Positions 39,968 through 51,437 of a stretch of DNA of 60,000 bases are shown piece by piece. Position 1 is the stretch's first letter. Every line of letters starts with the position of its first letter. Source of the stretch: Takakia lepidozioides (taxonomy: Eukaryota > Streptophyta > Takakiopsida > Takakiales > Takakiaceae). Position numbers and translations under genes: made by a program. The notes below the pieces were generated by a model. That model saw only the letters and a list, made by a program, of their open reading frames with translations, did not search any database and was not told the origin of the DNA. Location of the stretch: the NCBI GenBank assembly GCA_030704615.1, contig CM060731.1, positions 62,974,756 through 63,034,755 on the forward strand. The letters run 5' to 3'.

Positions 39968-41990
39968 TCAACGCTTCTTCCGCTTTTGAGGTCGCCCTTC
40001 GAAAGCTGCAACCGCCTCGGATGCGTTTCCCATTTCTGAGGCACGCACCCAAGATGCCTCCACATGATGATAGCCCTTCCATTTGACGAGATACTCCGTT
40101 TCTCGGTTCTTGAACCTCCTCGACTTAAGTATTGCCTCCACCTCGTACTCAGGTTCATTTTCATGATCCAACAGCATAGGTGGCGGACGCAACACTTGAT
40201 GCCGATTCGGACGCGCTTCATCTTTGAAGTAAGGCTTCAAAAGGGAGACATGGAATACTGGGTGCACCTTGCTGTTTGCCGGCAGCTCCAATTCATACAC
40301 ATCCTCATTCATAACCTTCCGAATGCGAAAAGGTCCCGCATACGGAGGTACGAGCAGTCGGAAATTCTTGATGTTCAACCAGACCTCTGTGCCTGCCTCA
40401 AACTTCACTTCCCTCCGCTTCCGATTCGCCTGCCTTTCATACCGTTTCCTAGCTTTGGCAATGTTGTACTTCGCGAGCTTCAACAAACGCTCGCGTTCTT
40501 CCAGTACCGCCGCTACTGCCGGTTCCTCAACGTCCTGGGCGGCCCAACTTGTCGGCACCAGAGGTGCTTTTTCATAGACCAATGCGAAAGGGGAAACTCT
40601 CGTTGCGGAGTGTTCCGTGTTATTATAACAGAACTCTGTCGCGTCTAAGTGTTCCACCCAGTCTGTTTGGTCTGCCGACACGTAATTCCGCAAGATCTGC
40701 TTCACTACGGAATTCACTCTTTCTGTTCGGCCGTCGGTCGTAGGTCGGAAGGCGGTGCTCATCTTCAGCCTCGTCCCCATCTTCTTCCAAAGTGCCCTCC
40801 AAAATTTACTCGTAAACTTTGGATCGCGGTCCGAGACAATATCCTTCGGGACTCCATGATGCTTTAAGACGTGGGCGAAGTAAAGTCGCCCTGTCTCCTG
40901 CACCGTTGCCGTCTCCTTGGTGGGGATGAAATGGCCCATTTTACTGAACCTATCCACCACCACCATGATTGCATCGAATCCTTTTGACAGCGGCATAGCA
41001 GTCATGAAATCCATCGAGACGTTTTCCCAAGTCCCCTCTGGAATCGGCAAGGGTTGTAACAGCCCCGCTTGCTTTTTGTACTCGCTCCGGTTTTGTTGGC
41101 ATGTGGTGCATGTCTTGACATACTCCTCTGCCTCCTCCCTCAGTTTGGGCCAGAAATACTCTTTCTTCAAGAGTGCCGCAGTGCACTTGGCTCCGCCATG
41201 GCCCGCAAGCGGGCTATCATGGCATTCTCTCAAGAGGCTATCTCTGACCCCTCCCTTCGGCACGTAGATACGCTTTTGCTTATACCGGAGCAGTCCATTT
41301 TACAAGTGGAACTGCGATTTAACCCCCATCCTCAAGTCCTGCATCACGGACTTCGCCAGCTCATCCTTCCGGCAAGCCTTCCGGATCTTCCTTTGGAGCG
41401 CCGTCTCGCCCTTGTACACCAACAAGAGCTGCTGCTTTCTACTTAAAGCATCGGCCACCACGTTGTCTCGTCCCGGTTTGTACTGGATATCCACGTCGAA
41501 CACCACCAAAGTATCTTGCCACCTAAGTTGTTTTGGGGACAACTTGGGCTGCGTGGCAAAATACTTCATCGTGACATTGTCCGTGAACACCTTCACTGGG
41601 TTGGAACCAACATAGTGGCGCCAAAGCTCAAGACAGTGCACCACCGCCTTCATCTCTTTCTCGTGCGTCGGCCACCGTCGCTCCACTTCATTCAGTTTCT
41701 TACTTTCGTAAGCCACTGGACGTCCATCTTGCATCAGTACACCCCCAATCGCGAAGTCCGACACATCTGTATGTATCTCGAACGGACGATCGAACTCCGG
41801 GATTTTCAAGACTGGAGCTTCCGCCATCCGCTGCTTCAATTCAGCAAAAGCTTGGCCACGAAAGGTGTTCCATGCCCAGACTTTAGATTTACACAGAAGG
41901 TCTGACAGCGGCCCCGCGATTTTGGCGAAATTTCTCACATACTTCCGGTAATAGGAGGCGAGTCCTAAGAAGGATCGCACTCCCGGGAAC
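39968..41990 (-). pseudogene. Ty3-gypsy chromovirus pol fragment (RT end, RNase H, integrase, chromodomain)
   Basis: One minus-strand frame covers the last part of reverse transcriptase (RSFLGLASYYRKYV), RNase H (HTDVSDFAIGGVL; DNVVADALSR), the integrase zinc finger (HGG...CTTCQQN), the integrase core (DFMTAMP, VSDRDPKFTSKFW, TDGRTERVN) and a C-terminal chromodomain (EYEVEAIL, YLVKWKGYHHVEASW). The frame is broken once by a TAA at 41300-41302. The 5' portion (gag, protease, most of RT) is missing, and the junction near 41990-42000 abuts LINE sequence. The chromodomain places it among chromoviruses, which target heterochromatin (established). It is defective. Confidence 0.93.
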
Positions 41991-41999
41991 GCACTCCCG

Positions 42000-44180
42000 G
42001 GTCCTTTTGCCCATCTTCACATGCTTCCAGTTGATATCCTTGTCAAACTCAGGAGAAGCGGAAGAGGAGGGCCATGTGGTGTTGCCATTGAGGGGGGATT
42101 TCTCCAGGCCAGACACAATCTCCCGCTCCCGTGCATGTGCAAATGACGTCGTTTCTGCCCCAAGTGCCCTTGAAGGAACTGATGAGGGCATGCTACATTT
42201 TTGGGTGTTTGACGATGCCTGCACGCACTTTTTCCCAAGCAAGTTTAGCTGCTATGGTAAGATCAAAAAATATGTTTGTGAGTGTAGCAGTGGCCGTGGA
42301 ATTGACATTGTCCAAGGACCAGGAACATCTAGCTTTCCATAGATGCCATAGAGTGTATCTCCTCAAGGCTTCATAAACTGGACAGTCATTTGCTATGGAT
42401 TTGGTAGTCCTGTTATAGTTGAGAAGTATTACCACCTGGTTGGAGGGGAATATTTCCCATGAAGCACTATAAAACGAGTCAATAAATGGATATAACAGAC
42501 GAGGTGCCTGACAATGAATGAGGCAGTGTTCCAGTGTCTCGATGGTCCCTGATTGACAGTATGAGCAAAGCAAGGCCTCCGGGAAATTGAGAAAGTGCCC
42601 GACCTTGAGCACCCTGTTTGCTACCTGCCAAAGGAAGGCGCTGATTGGCTGAGTAGGAGAAGAATCCTAATTTGGTGTCCCCAAATTTCCACTGCCACTC
42701 TCCAGGGTCTATTTGCAGATCCTGGAGAGGCATGCCACCAATCCAGGCAAAGGAGGCAGAGAGAAGCCAAGGAAAAGGGGGTGTTCTCTGTGGGGCAAAA
42801 GGGTTGAAATCTTTGGCAGGGGAGGACCACAAGCAGATTCTTGCCGGCAAGGCATCTATGCTGCAGAGAGTTTGGGTAGTGTTTGAGAAGAGTGTCAAGA
42901 ACCTTGAAAAGGTATCTGCTTTGAATGCATAGCCAGTTAGTATGCCATGTTGCACCTCTGTAATGTACATTATCGAGTAGGGTTTTCCAGAAGCCACAAC
43001 ACAGTTATGAGGAGAATGCAAGGGCTGACCATTTCGCATGATCAGTTTCCAGGAGTCTGGGATATTTGTGACAATGGAGTTGATGCTGGATGCCAGCCTT
43101 CTTGTACCCAGGGCCGCTTGAAGGGATTCAGTGGAGCTTTCCCACAGGTGGACAATCTGAGAGTATCCTCTGGTTTCCCACTTTGCCCACCTCCTGGCCT
43201 GAGTGCGTTGCAAGGGGGATGGAGTAGCCTCATTGAGAAAGAGGTGTTGCCTCATTGTCTCTTGGAAAGATGTAGGTTCTGATTTGAGTAGGAAGGGTCT
43301 AAATTTATTCCATGCTTCCCAGATTGATACCCAAAGGGGCGAACCAATGGATTTGTGTCTAAACCCTTGAGTTATCCACCTCATAGAGGGTCTCCATTGG
43401 GTGTGACTTAGTGGGGAGCTGAGTGAGATAGCCTGTCCAACCAGTAATTTCCACCATCCCCCCTCTGGCCCAAGGAACCTTGGTAACCATTTTCCCAAGA
43501 GTGCCAGGATTTGAGTTGCTAGATCGAGCACTCCCAGTCCTCTTTTTTTCTTTGGAAGGCAGATTTGCTTCCATGAGACCTGTGGCCTCTTGTTCTGGGT
43601 GGTCGATTGGGCACCCCAAATGAAGGGTTAAGATGATGAGATGCCAAACCTCGTCTATCTTGGTTGCTGTCTACCATATTGAAATCTCCTGCCAGTATCC
43701 AGGAGTGGGCTGTTGGTTGCAAGGACATTTTATGGTTGATGAGAGCCCAGAGTTCAGCACGTTCTACGTAGGAGTTTGGAGCGTAAATGTTAACAAAGCC
43801 AAGAGGGTCAGGTTGGCTGGGAAGTTTGAGAGAGCAGAACTGGACTCGACCTAGCTCCCAAACTTCCTCCCTGATGATGAACTGAACTAAGGATGGTGCT
43901 AGGAGGATGGCAGTACCCCCCCTTGAGCCGGCATGGGAAGGTTTCCAGATGGCAGCAGATGCTGGCCAGAGTTGGTCAGAGAGGTTAGAGATTTTGTGCT
44001 GGCAGAGCTTGTGTTCTTGGATGAACACGACAGACTCCGTTCGTTGGAGTGGTGCCAACCAGGTGCGTAGCTTGATTTTTTTTTGTGTTTGACTGGTAAG
44101 AGCCAATCCCCCTAATGTTCCACGAGTGAATACTAACCAGCTGCATCTTGAGGGATAGACAGGCTGAGAGGGAATTTCTC
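42000..44180 (-). pseudogene. LINE (L1-like) with endonuclease and C-terminal part, RT core deleted
   Basis: The 5' part encodes an APE-type endonuclease: HSWNIRGIG, VVFIQEHKL, GGTAILLAPS, GFVNIYAPNS and ILAGDFNMVDSN (about 43640-44150). A G-run or A-run indel near 44110 shifts the frame. The sequence then passes near 43520-43620 to a region typical of plant LINE C-termini: WVSIWEAWNKFRPFLL and a zinc-finger-like CSYCQSGTIETLEHCLIHC at about 42520-42570. The RT catalytic core (FADD-type) between them is absent. The 3' end runs into the truncated gypsy copy near 42000. Confidence 0.85.
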
Positions 44181-44607
44181 AATTGATGGCCTGGTGTGAG
44201 AGTATTGGAACTTAGTTCTTTTGTCGAAGGGAAGAGGGGATGAGACCCATTTGTAGTTGATAGGTGCTATGGGTGCGGGGTTACTAAGCTGTATGAACAG
44301 GACTTGGGTGAAAGGGTTGAGCGGTTGGTGATGGTGGCAGTCGTTGGGAAGGGGCAAGAAACGAGCCGAGGAAACTGAGTCTGTATAGATCTTCGTGGGT
44401 GCCTCCATGAGTTGGAGGAAGAACTCGGAAAGGAGGATAAGGCCAAGGGAAGTTGGCGTTTCTGGAGAGAGGGTACCAACAGACAGTTCTAAATTAACTG
44501 TCTCGCCCTTGCTTATAAGCAGGACTGTACAAAATGGGTTCTAAGGACAGTAAGAGTCCTTAGCATAGCTCTCGTCTATGAGCTGCTGGCTTAATGGACA
44601 CTGAGAT

Positions 44608-45564
44608 TCAGCTGGGCTCACTATCCGTATCCAAATAATCTTCCCCTTCACTACCCACATCTGCAATTTGCCTGGCGGTAATTACCAACCCTGGAATGTC
44701 TTCCTCATTAAAGGTAACTGCTCCTTCCAAAGAGACTGGTTCGGCCGTATCTGGTAGATTTTGTGGTTCCCTCAGACCCTCGTGGTCGGCATTCTCCCCT
44801 AGGTCCAGATCATGGACGTCGGCAACGACTCGTTTGGCCCGGGGGTCCTTGTGAAGAACCACCTTCCATCCCGGCGCATGGATGTCATCTGAAAAGAAAA
44901 CTTGCTCAACTTGCGATGGGAAGATGAATGGCTCTTCATCTTGTGGTAGCATTTTTCTGAAATCAGCAAGGAGGAACCCGTACTCATCCCGTTTCATGGT
45001 GGCATTCTCTCCTACCATATTGGCTTTTACCCAAGAACAACGGAATAGAATTGGCTTCACAAGACCATAGTCTAGTTTAAGGATCTCTTTGATCACTCCT
45101 ACATATTGCACATGGCATGAAATTGGATTCCGATCTCGTGCACAGCTCCTACTCTCTTGTTCAAAAAATGATGCCACTCCGCTGTCATAAGTCACCAGGA
45201 GGCTGGTGTTGGCATCGTCCACTCTATAGTGATTGCCATATGCTTTCATTGACCGGTACGAAGTGGCAATCAGCCCTGGGGGGAATGACAGACTCACCAT
45301 GCCCTCATCTGGGTCCTCGTTCTCTGATGCGTACACTGCAATTGCAGATCTGACCCACACTGTAAAGGGCTGCAGCTCCTCCATTGTTGTCGGGTACTCC
45401 ACCGGGGATCTGCGCCTACGACCGCCCCTCCGCCATGCTTTTGCAAATGCTCTCCGTTCCGTTTTCAGGCGGACCTTCTCCGCTGCGTATTTTCTGGCAG
45501 AAACCAAATAGAAGCTGCAACTCAGTCCCCCTGACCAACACCGTACTGTACATGCATGCCACAT
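44608..45564 (-). CDS. CACTA transposase gene, DUF4216 part
   Basis: The 318-codon frame contains a DUF4216 domain, usual at the C-terminus of plant TNP2-type CACTA transposase genes. It is visible as HVQYVGVIKEILKLDYG, PILFRCSWVKAN, PFIFPSQVEQVFFSDD and GWKVVLHKD. A basic segment (RAFAKAWRRGGRRRRS) precedes it and an acidic tail follows. It lies downstream of the DUF4218 part in the same orientation, as expected. It could be a separate exon of one gene. Confidence 0.82.
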   Translation of the reverse strand: MWHACTVRCWSGGLSCSFYLVSARKYAAEKVRLKTERRAFAKAWRRGGRRRRSPVEYPTTMEELQPFTVWVRSAIAVYASENEDPDEGMVSLSFPPGLIATSYRSMKAYGNHYRVDDANTSLLVTYDSGVASFFEQESRSCARDRNPISCHVQYVGVIKEILKLDYGLVKPILFRCSWVKANMVGENATMKRDEYGFLLADFRKMLPQDEEPFIFPSQVEQVFFSDDIHAPGWKVVLHKDPRAKRVVADVHDLDLGENADHEGLREPQNLPDTAEPVSLEGAVTFNEEDIPGLVITARQIADVGSEGEDYLDTDSEPS

Positions 45565-45780
45565 GTAGAGTGTGTCCTTTCAAGCACATTGTAGTGATGC
45601 AGCCTACTTCATGATCACTTGCAAGCAACAACACCAACTACGAAACACCCTCTGTTGTCGTCTGAAGCACCCTGTTAGTACACGATCCCACTCCCATAGT
45701 GGCCGGAATGACTTGTGACAATATATATGTAATTCATGCATACAAAGACCATTAAGAATAGCACAGGAGGGATGTAAAGT

Positions 45781-46632
45781 TTACACCCACTGTCTCCATG
45801 GTGTCATGGTTGTTGTGTTGTTCAGCACATAATCATGTGCCACATCCCGAAGGCGCGGGCTCATGGCACGCTTTGTTCCACCACCTTCTAGGACCTCGCC
45901 TACAACTCCTTCTTCCTCGTTCTCGTCCCACACTCGTCGTTGTATTGCATCAAATGAAGACATATACTCTGTCATGAAGCCCAGGGCTTCGTCACGGATG
46001 TAGCCCTCCGCCATACTCCCCTCTGGCCGTGCCATGTTGCGTACATACCCCTTCAGATCCTTCATGTACCTCTCCATGGGGTACATCCAACGGCTGGCTA
46101 TGGGCCCACACACATGCAGCTCCTCTACAAGATGCACTAGCAAGTGCGTCATGACGTCAAAGAATGATGGAGGGAATTCTTTCTCCAGCAAACATAGGGT
46201 CACAGCCACATCCTCATGCAGCGATGTAATGTCCCTCGGATCCCACACCTTTGCACAAATCTTCCTAAACACTCGACTTACACGCATTATGGCTGTTCGA
46301 GGATCGATAATGTATGGGTATGTGGTCACTGACTGTCTTGTGAACAAACCTTTTTTTGTTCTGCCCATATTGTTTCTGACATGTGAGGAGAGGATCGTCT
46401 TCATGTACGGGAAGTAGACGTGAATGTGTGCATGCATTTTCTGGCCCATCTGCATGCTTTCCAGGAACAAAGACCAGTGGAATGGGGGGTGTCTCCAAAG
46501 GAGTAGGACCGAACGACACCTTTTTGTGCTTCCCTTGCTTTCCTTCTCACCGTTGTTCCATTCTCCCACCTGCCCAACAGCAGCACTCTCGAAGCAATAG
46601 CATGACATATGTTCGCACATGGTCTTCTTCAC
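45781..46632 (-). CDS. CACTA transposase gene, DUF4218 part
   Basis: The frame carries the DUF4218 block that follows the TNP2 domain: MRVSRVFRKICAKVWDPRDI, LHEDVAVTLCLLEKEFPPSF, FDVMTHLLVHLVEELHVCGP, SRWMYPMERYMKDLKGYVRN, then ARPEGSMAEGYI. The first 90 or so codons of the open frame are probably not transposase. The upstream junction with the TNP2 domain is interrupted by about 1.7 kb. Confidence 0.85.
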   Translation of the reverse strand: MKKTMCEHMSCYCFESAAVGQVGEWNNGEKESKGSTKRCRSVLLLWRHPPFHWSLFLESMQMGQKMHAHIHVYFPYMKTILSSHVRNNMGRTKKGLFTRQSVTTYPYIIDPRTAIMRVSRVFRKICAKVWDPRDITSLHEDVAVTLCLLEKEFPPSFFDVMTHLLVHLVEELHVCGPIASRWMYPMERYMKDLKGYVRNMARPEGSMAEGYIRDEALGFMTEYMSSFDAIQRRVWDENEEEGVVGEVLEGGGTKRAMSPRLRDVAHDYVLNNTTTMTPWRQWV

Positions 46633-46639
46633 CAGTGAA

Positions 46640-48400
46640 TGAGCTTTTATGCTACATGTACTGCCCCGACCACATTAACGTTGATCCCTGCAAGCACTTG
46701 GCAAGACACCCACAGAGCCGCAAATGTAGCAACCACCACAAACACATGTAACTGATTGTAGTGATACGGGAATAGCTCACTTGTAGAGGAATTGAACCTC
46801 CAGCCAAATGAATGGCTCTGCCCCTTGTAGCACAAGTGCGATGCAAAAACAAGGTGAGTACAAAATGAAGAAGCACTTACGAGGTCCCCATCCCTGGGAT
46901 GGGCTCCCACTTCTGCTCTGGAACTGTGCAGGCCTGAGTAGCACCAAATTGCATGAATCCTAAGCCTGAATGTCAAATGCAGGTTTATGTCACGATGTAG
47001 CACGCCATCATCTTACCTGTAGTTTCCAGTTTCACTGGTGTCACATTTGCCTTCAAGTCAACATCAAAATTAAGTCCACCTATGCGCAAATCGCAGAATC
47101 TCTCATGACACCATCTGCGTACCGAAAAACTGGTTTGGCATGATATAATTGTAGTTCACAACCTTAATGAACGCTTTCAGCCTTTACCTCTCCGTGCGCT
47201 CCATCGTGCCTCCATCCAGCACATTCTGTAAATGTTGAATGACCAAGAACCCGATGTCACACCGTTATGAGAAGCCACTACGCGCGCTCACAGTATACGA
47301 AGGCCTTGCCGTGTCAGGATTTGCATTCCCACATCCCGCCATGTCCGACGCATCACTTGCATCCTTGCCAGACAGGCCAGGTGGAGGCAGCATGTATTAA
47401 AATATCTATTCCCCCAAGGCCACATTTTGTTTACCTCTTTTTGTGAAAGCCACGTCAGCAAATGTGCTGCCGAGTCATGGGTGCAATGAATGCGCAGTGG
47501 TTCATGGAGTCGTTGAGTCGACTACATATTCACTTTAATGAATAAATATCTTTATTCCATTAATCGAATTAGGAATGAAAATTTGTAGTCGCATGTGCAG
47601 TAATTACAACCACTTGCAATTTTGGCTTTTTCAAATTTTGTCTGTTTCGACTCTCCAGTAGTCCCGTTTACTACCAAGTGGTTCCCGGAGTGGTCGCGGA
47701 CATGCAGTCGATTCGAAAAAGACACGAATGCTTCTAGTGCTTCATGGCTACCTGCCCTATCGATGGGGACCCATCCCCACTCTTAGGGAGAAAATTCAGT
47801 CCATTCTTCTGAAGTACTCACCCAACTATTCACTGCAGGCCCACACAGTCATCACCTGGGGAGCCTACGTTGAACAGTATCCTGGCTTGGTTTCGGATCT
47901 TACTCGATCAACCCAGATTCTAGCATTAATCGAGGAAAAAACGCTGCTCGGAAATCACCCCCAAGGCAAGGGCCTCTGGATTCATCTCCCCCCCCTTCGA
48001 CCAGCCCCCCCCACCAACTTGGCAACCATTCGAGCAAGAGACACCATCCATTCTTCATTCACTCTCCTCCACGCAATGCTGGAAGCCGAGGTTCATGAAC
48101 AGAATGAGGCCATCGAGCTTCGAAGGCTCACGGATCAGCAACAGCCTTCTTATAACCCCATCGGCCCCGACCCTCCCTTGTCTCCAGAAGCGCAATGGAG
48201 CCCAGCTCGCGCACACATGTCCACGACAAGCCTAACAAATCTACTCTCTCGGAATCGCAGCACCCGTCAGTTGAGAAGCAACCTTGTCCAGCATGTGCTT
48301 CCACTGCTCTCGCCCACGCCCCTTCCCTCTTAGTCACCCCCTCTTCATGTAAGCCTCTACCTTTACCCCATTCCCTTCTTGGTGTTCTCTCCCTCCTCTA
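46640..48400. mobile_element. Insertion separating the TNP2 and DUF4218 parts
   Basis: Transposase similarity stops near 48410 (LLVELASDLGHKF) and resumes near 46350, leaving about 1.7-2 kb that is not transposase. It holds a 201-codon plus-strand frame (47728-48333) and an imperfect hairpin at about 47518-47590 with ends CGACTACA and TGTAGTCG. I recognise no family. It could be an element nested in the CACTA gene, or partly a long intron. Confidence 0.5.
47728..48333 (+). CDS. Unrecognised frame, antisense to the CACTA gene
   Basis: 201 codons, starting MLLVLHGYLPYRWGPIPTLR and including ALIEEKTLLGNHPQGKGLW. The C-terminal half is rich in Ser, Pro, Leu and Arg. The N-terminal half looks globular and helical. 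It lies inside the segment that interrupts the transposase and may be a gag-like or accessory protein of a nested element. No domain is recognised. It may also be chance. Confidence 0.25.
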   Translation: MLLVLHGYLPYRWGPIPTLREKIQSILLKYSPNYSLQAHTVITWGAYVEQYPGLVSDLTRSTQILALIEEKTLLGNHPQGKGLWIHLPPLRPAPPTNLATIRARDTIHSSFTLLHAMLEAEVHEQNEAIELRRLTDQQQPSYNPIGPDPPLSPEAQWSPARAHMSTTSLTNLLSRNRSTRQLRSNLVQHVLPLLSPTPLPS

Positions 48401-48401
48401 C

Positions 48402-50878
48402 CTAGCAGAATAGGTGTAAAAATTTGTGTCCTAAATCTGATGCCAGCTCAACAAGCAAAGTCTTACCATCTATAGCGGTCCCTGACAATCTCGTCGTACC
48501 CGGAATGCACACTGGCAAAATCTGCTGCATCATCACATGTAGATCATGTGACTTCATCCCCGACCATTTCTTGTTTATGGCATGCTTTTGGAAAGCACCC
48601 GAGAATCCGGTTGGCACTTTCATGGCTCCCAATGTCTTCAAAAATTCCTCTTGCTCTGATTTGGTCAGGACGTATGATGCTGCTGGCATGAGCACTTTGC
48701 CTGGTCTATTTGGATCATGCCTTAGCCATAGATGTGACCGTATCCCTTCAATCTCCATGTCCTTTCGTACGTTTATCGTATCCTTCTCCCCAAAGATAGT
48801 CTTCAGAATTTTCTCGCAGAAGTTCTTCTCACAATGCATGGGGTCCAGGAGGTACCGCTGCAAGAGGTTCTGAAATGCCAAATGTCCTCCCATGAGACCA
48901 AGTTCTATGGGCAAAAATAGTAGAATATGTGGCAGAAGTTGTCCATGTTACTACATTCTGCTTTCAACAACTGCACGATCCTCTACACAGTGAGGTGTAC
49001 GACTTCAACATCTACCGCATAGTAGTTACACTGACTTAGGAGTTGGTGGAAGGACTCCTGACAGTAAAGGTAATTCCAGGAAGCACAATGTGAAAGAAAG
49101 TGAGTGAATGGGGGGGGGGATTCATGCACCTTCCAGTATGGCAAATCCCAAAGGATTGTCCGGCGCTTCACCCCGTGCAACATGGCTGGATCCGCACTAC
49201 TTCCTTCTCTCCCTCCAATCTCCATGAATGCCTCTTTCTCCTTTGCAAATTGCAATGTCTCCTCCGGTGTCACAACATTTGGTGCCATTCTCTTTTCAAC
49301 ACATCCATTGAAGTGCCGGCCTGCTCGTCGGTAGGGGTGGTTTCTTGCAAGGTAACGTCGATGCCCCATGTATATTGTCTTCCCTAATGGTTTTGAGTGC
49401 CGTGAATCCACATAGGGCCCACAAATGGGGCACCCTTTGTAGCCCTTCGTCTTGCAACCCGCAACAAGGCCATATGCGGGGAAATCGTGGATTGACCACA
49501 TGAGTATGGCACGGAGGGTGAAACTCCGTTGCCCTACTGGTTTCAAAATGTCGTAAGCTTCAACTCCAATCCATAGTTCCTGTAGCTCTTCAATCAATGG
49601 TTGCAAATACACATCTATGTTTGCATTTGTCACGGACTCCTTGCCTGGAATCAAGAGAGACAACATGACAAAGAATTTCTTTGTTGTCAACCATGGTGGC
49701 AGGTTGTATGCCACCAACTGCACGGGCCATGTGGACCATGTGCAACTCTTTGATCCGTATGGGTTTACTCCATCCGTAGATACAGCCAATCGCACATTGC
49801 GTGGGTCCTCGGCGAAATCGGGCCAAGTTGCATCTATATGCTTCCATGCAAGGGAATCTGGGACATGCCTTACCAAACCATCGTTTGAGGCATTCCTGGA
49901 ATGCCAAGTCATGAGCTCACTAATGGTCTTGCATTTGTACATTCGTAATAGACGGGGGATAAGGGGAAAGTGCCTCAACACCTTGGCTGGCTGTTGTAAC
50001 CTGCCCACATCATGGTATCGGGCTGAACCGCATTTGGGGCACTCCATAGCGTCCTTGTACTCTCTTCTGAAAAGTACATGTCCTTTTGGACATGCATGTA
50101 TTTTCACGTAGTTGAGGCCGAGCTTCCCAATCATTTTGTTGGCCATGTGACAGCTTTTTGGCATTTCATTTGGTTGTGGAAGCAAGTTCAGCCGAAGCAA
50201 AGAGAACAACTCGTCCACAAAATGGTCTGACACATCGTGGGTTGTGCACAGGTTCATCAACAGCATGCTGGCAGCAAGCTTTGTGGATTTGCATCCCTCG
50301 TACATTGGCACACATGCTTCTTCTAGTGTCATGTGTGCAGAATTCTCATTTCCATCTCCACCTCCTTCCACGCCTTCCCCCACGTGAATGCCTTCATTTC
50401 CTGCGTCATCACCATCCCCAGTTGTCGCAGCGCCGTCCCCCTCTTCAGCATCGTCCATGATGTGGAATGCTTCCTGCAACATTCGAGTAATCTCCACCCC
50501 TCCGTCCATGCCTGGTTCCTGTCCTGCGCCCATGACATAGTCCTCGTCTGGCCTGTCTGTATGGCTCCCTCGGGGGTGTGCATTGTCCAATTGTGCCCAC
50601 TCCTCATCGTCTTCGTCTGCAGGTCCATCTCCAATCCACACCCGAAATGCTTCATGTCTTTTGTGGTGAAGAAGATGTGTGCGCACACCGTCCTCAGATC
50701 TACTTGTAGTGCCCAAACAACGTTCACATGGGCATGGCATCCTTGAAAGCCCAAGGGTTCGGGCACGTGCCACTTCTCTTTCCCACAACCTGTCATCCCG
50801 GTTGTTCTGTCTACAGGGGTGATTAATTGGAAGTCCTCCGCATGGGCGAGGGGAACTCATTTTTGTTGGGGAACTCAA
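48402..50878 (-). CDS. CACTA (En/Spm) transposase, TNP2 domain
   Basis: An ATG at 50878 starts a frame with a transposase-associated domain (LSRMPCPCERCLGTTSRSED, then GVRTHLLHHKRHEAFRVWIG) at residues about 40-85. An acidic linker and the TNP2 core follow: KLGLNYVKIHACPKGHVLF, CPKCGSARYHDVG, RLLRMYKCKTISELMTWHSR, then LAVSTDGVNPYG, FPAYGLVAGCKTKGYKGCPI and TILWDLPYWK. A GT-AG intron (49129-48870) joins WDLPYWK to NLLQRYLLDPMHCEKN and on to SGMKSHDLHVMMQQILPV. Similarity ends at about 48410, where an insertion begins. It is the catalytic part of an autonomous CACTA element, now interrupted. Confidence 0.9.
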
Positions 50879-51437
50879 GACAGACAGGAGAGAGAAGTGG
50901 GTCTATGGGCATATCAGAATTACAAGAGCACACCAAAAGACTGGAGATTTGTTCCATCTATGCACCTTCGGTACAGATGGTGAAGAGAGGCAAAGGCCGT
51001 GTGGGGAAGTACATACATCAACTCCCCCAACTGCACGAACTATTGGGCCCCTTGTTCTCTTCCATGGTATGCTCTGCCCCGATCCAAACACCCTAAATTC
51101 TCCATTGTTGCTACTACAGCCTGCTTTCATTCACATCAACAGCATGTCAAGGGCGTCACAAGAACTTCCTATAGGAAATGTGACAGTTTATGGGAGAGGA
51201 GATATGTCAATCATATCTTCATTTACCAGGAAAGATGATAACCCCATCCCCACCTCACAGCCAACAATCTCCACGACGCCAGACTTTCATATGTCAGCAT
51301 GCACCTGTTTTGACCTTCTGGCAGGCTGGCCCACACCTTCGAAGTAACACAAACGGATATGACCTGGTCAAATTTCCCCTTTTCAGCCTCAACGACACTC
51401 CCTGTGCCCAGCTGTAGAAGAGGGCAAGCAGGTCTTC
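50879..51437. other. Region upstream of the CACTA transposase
   Basis: Probably the 5' region of the CACTA gene. No terminal inverted repeat could be located. Small frames lack family similarity. Confidence 0.35.
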
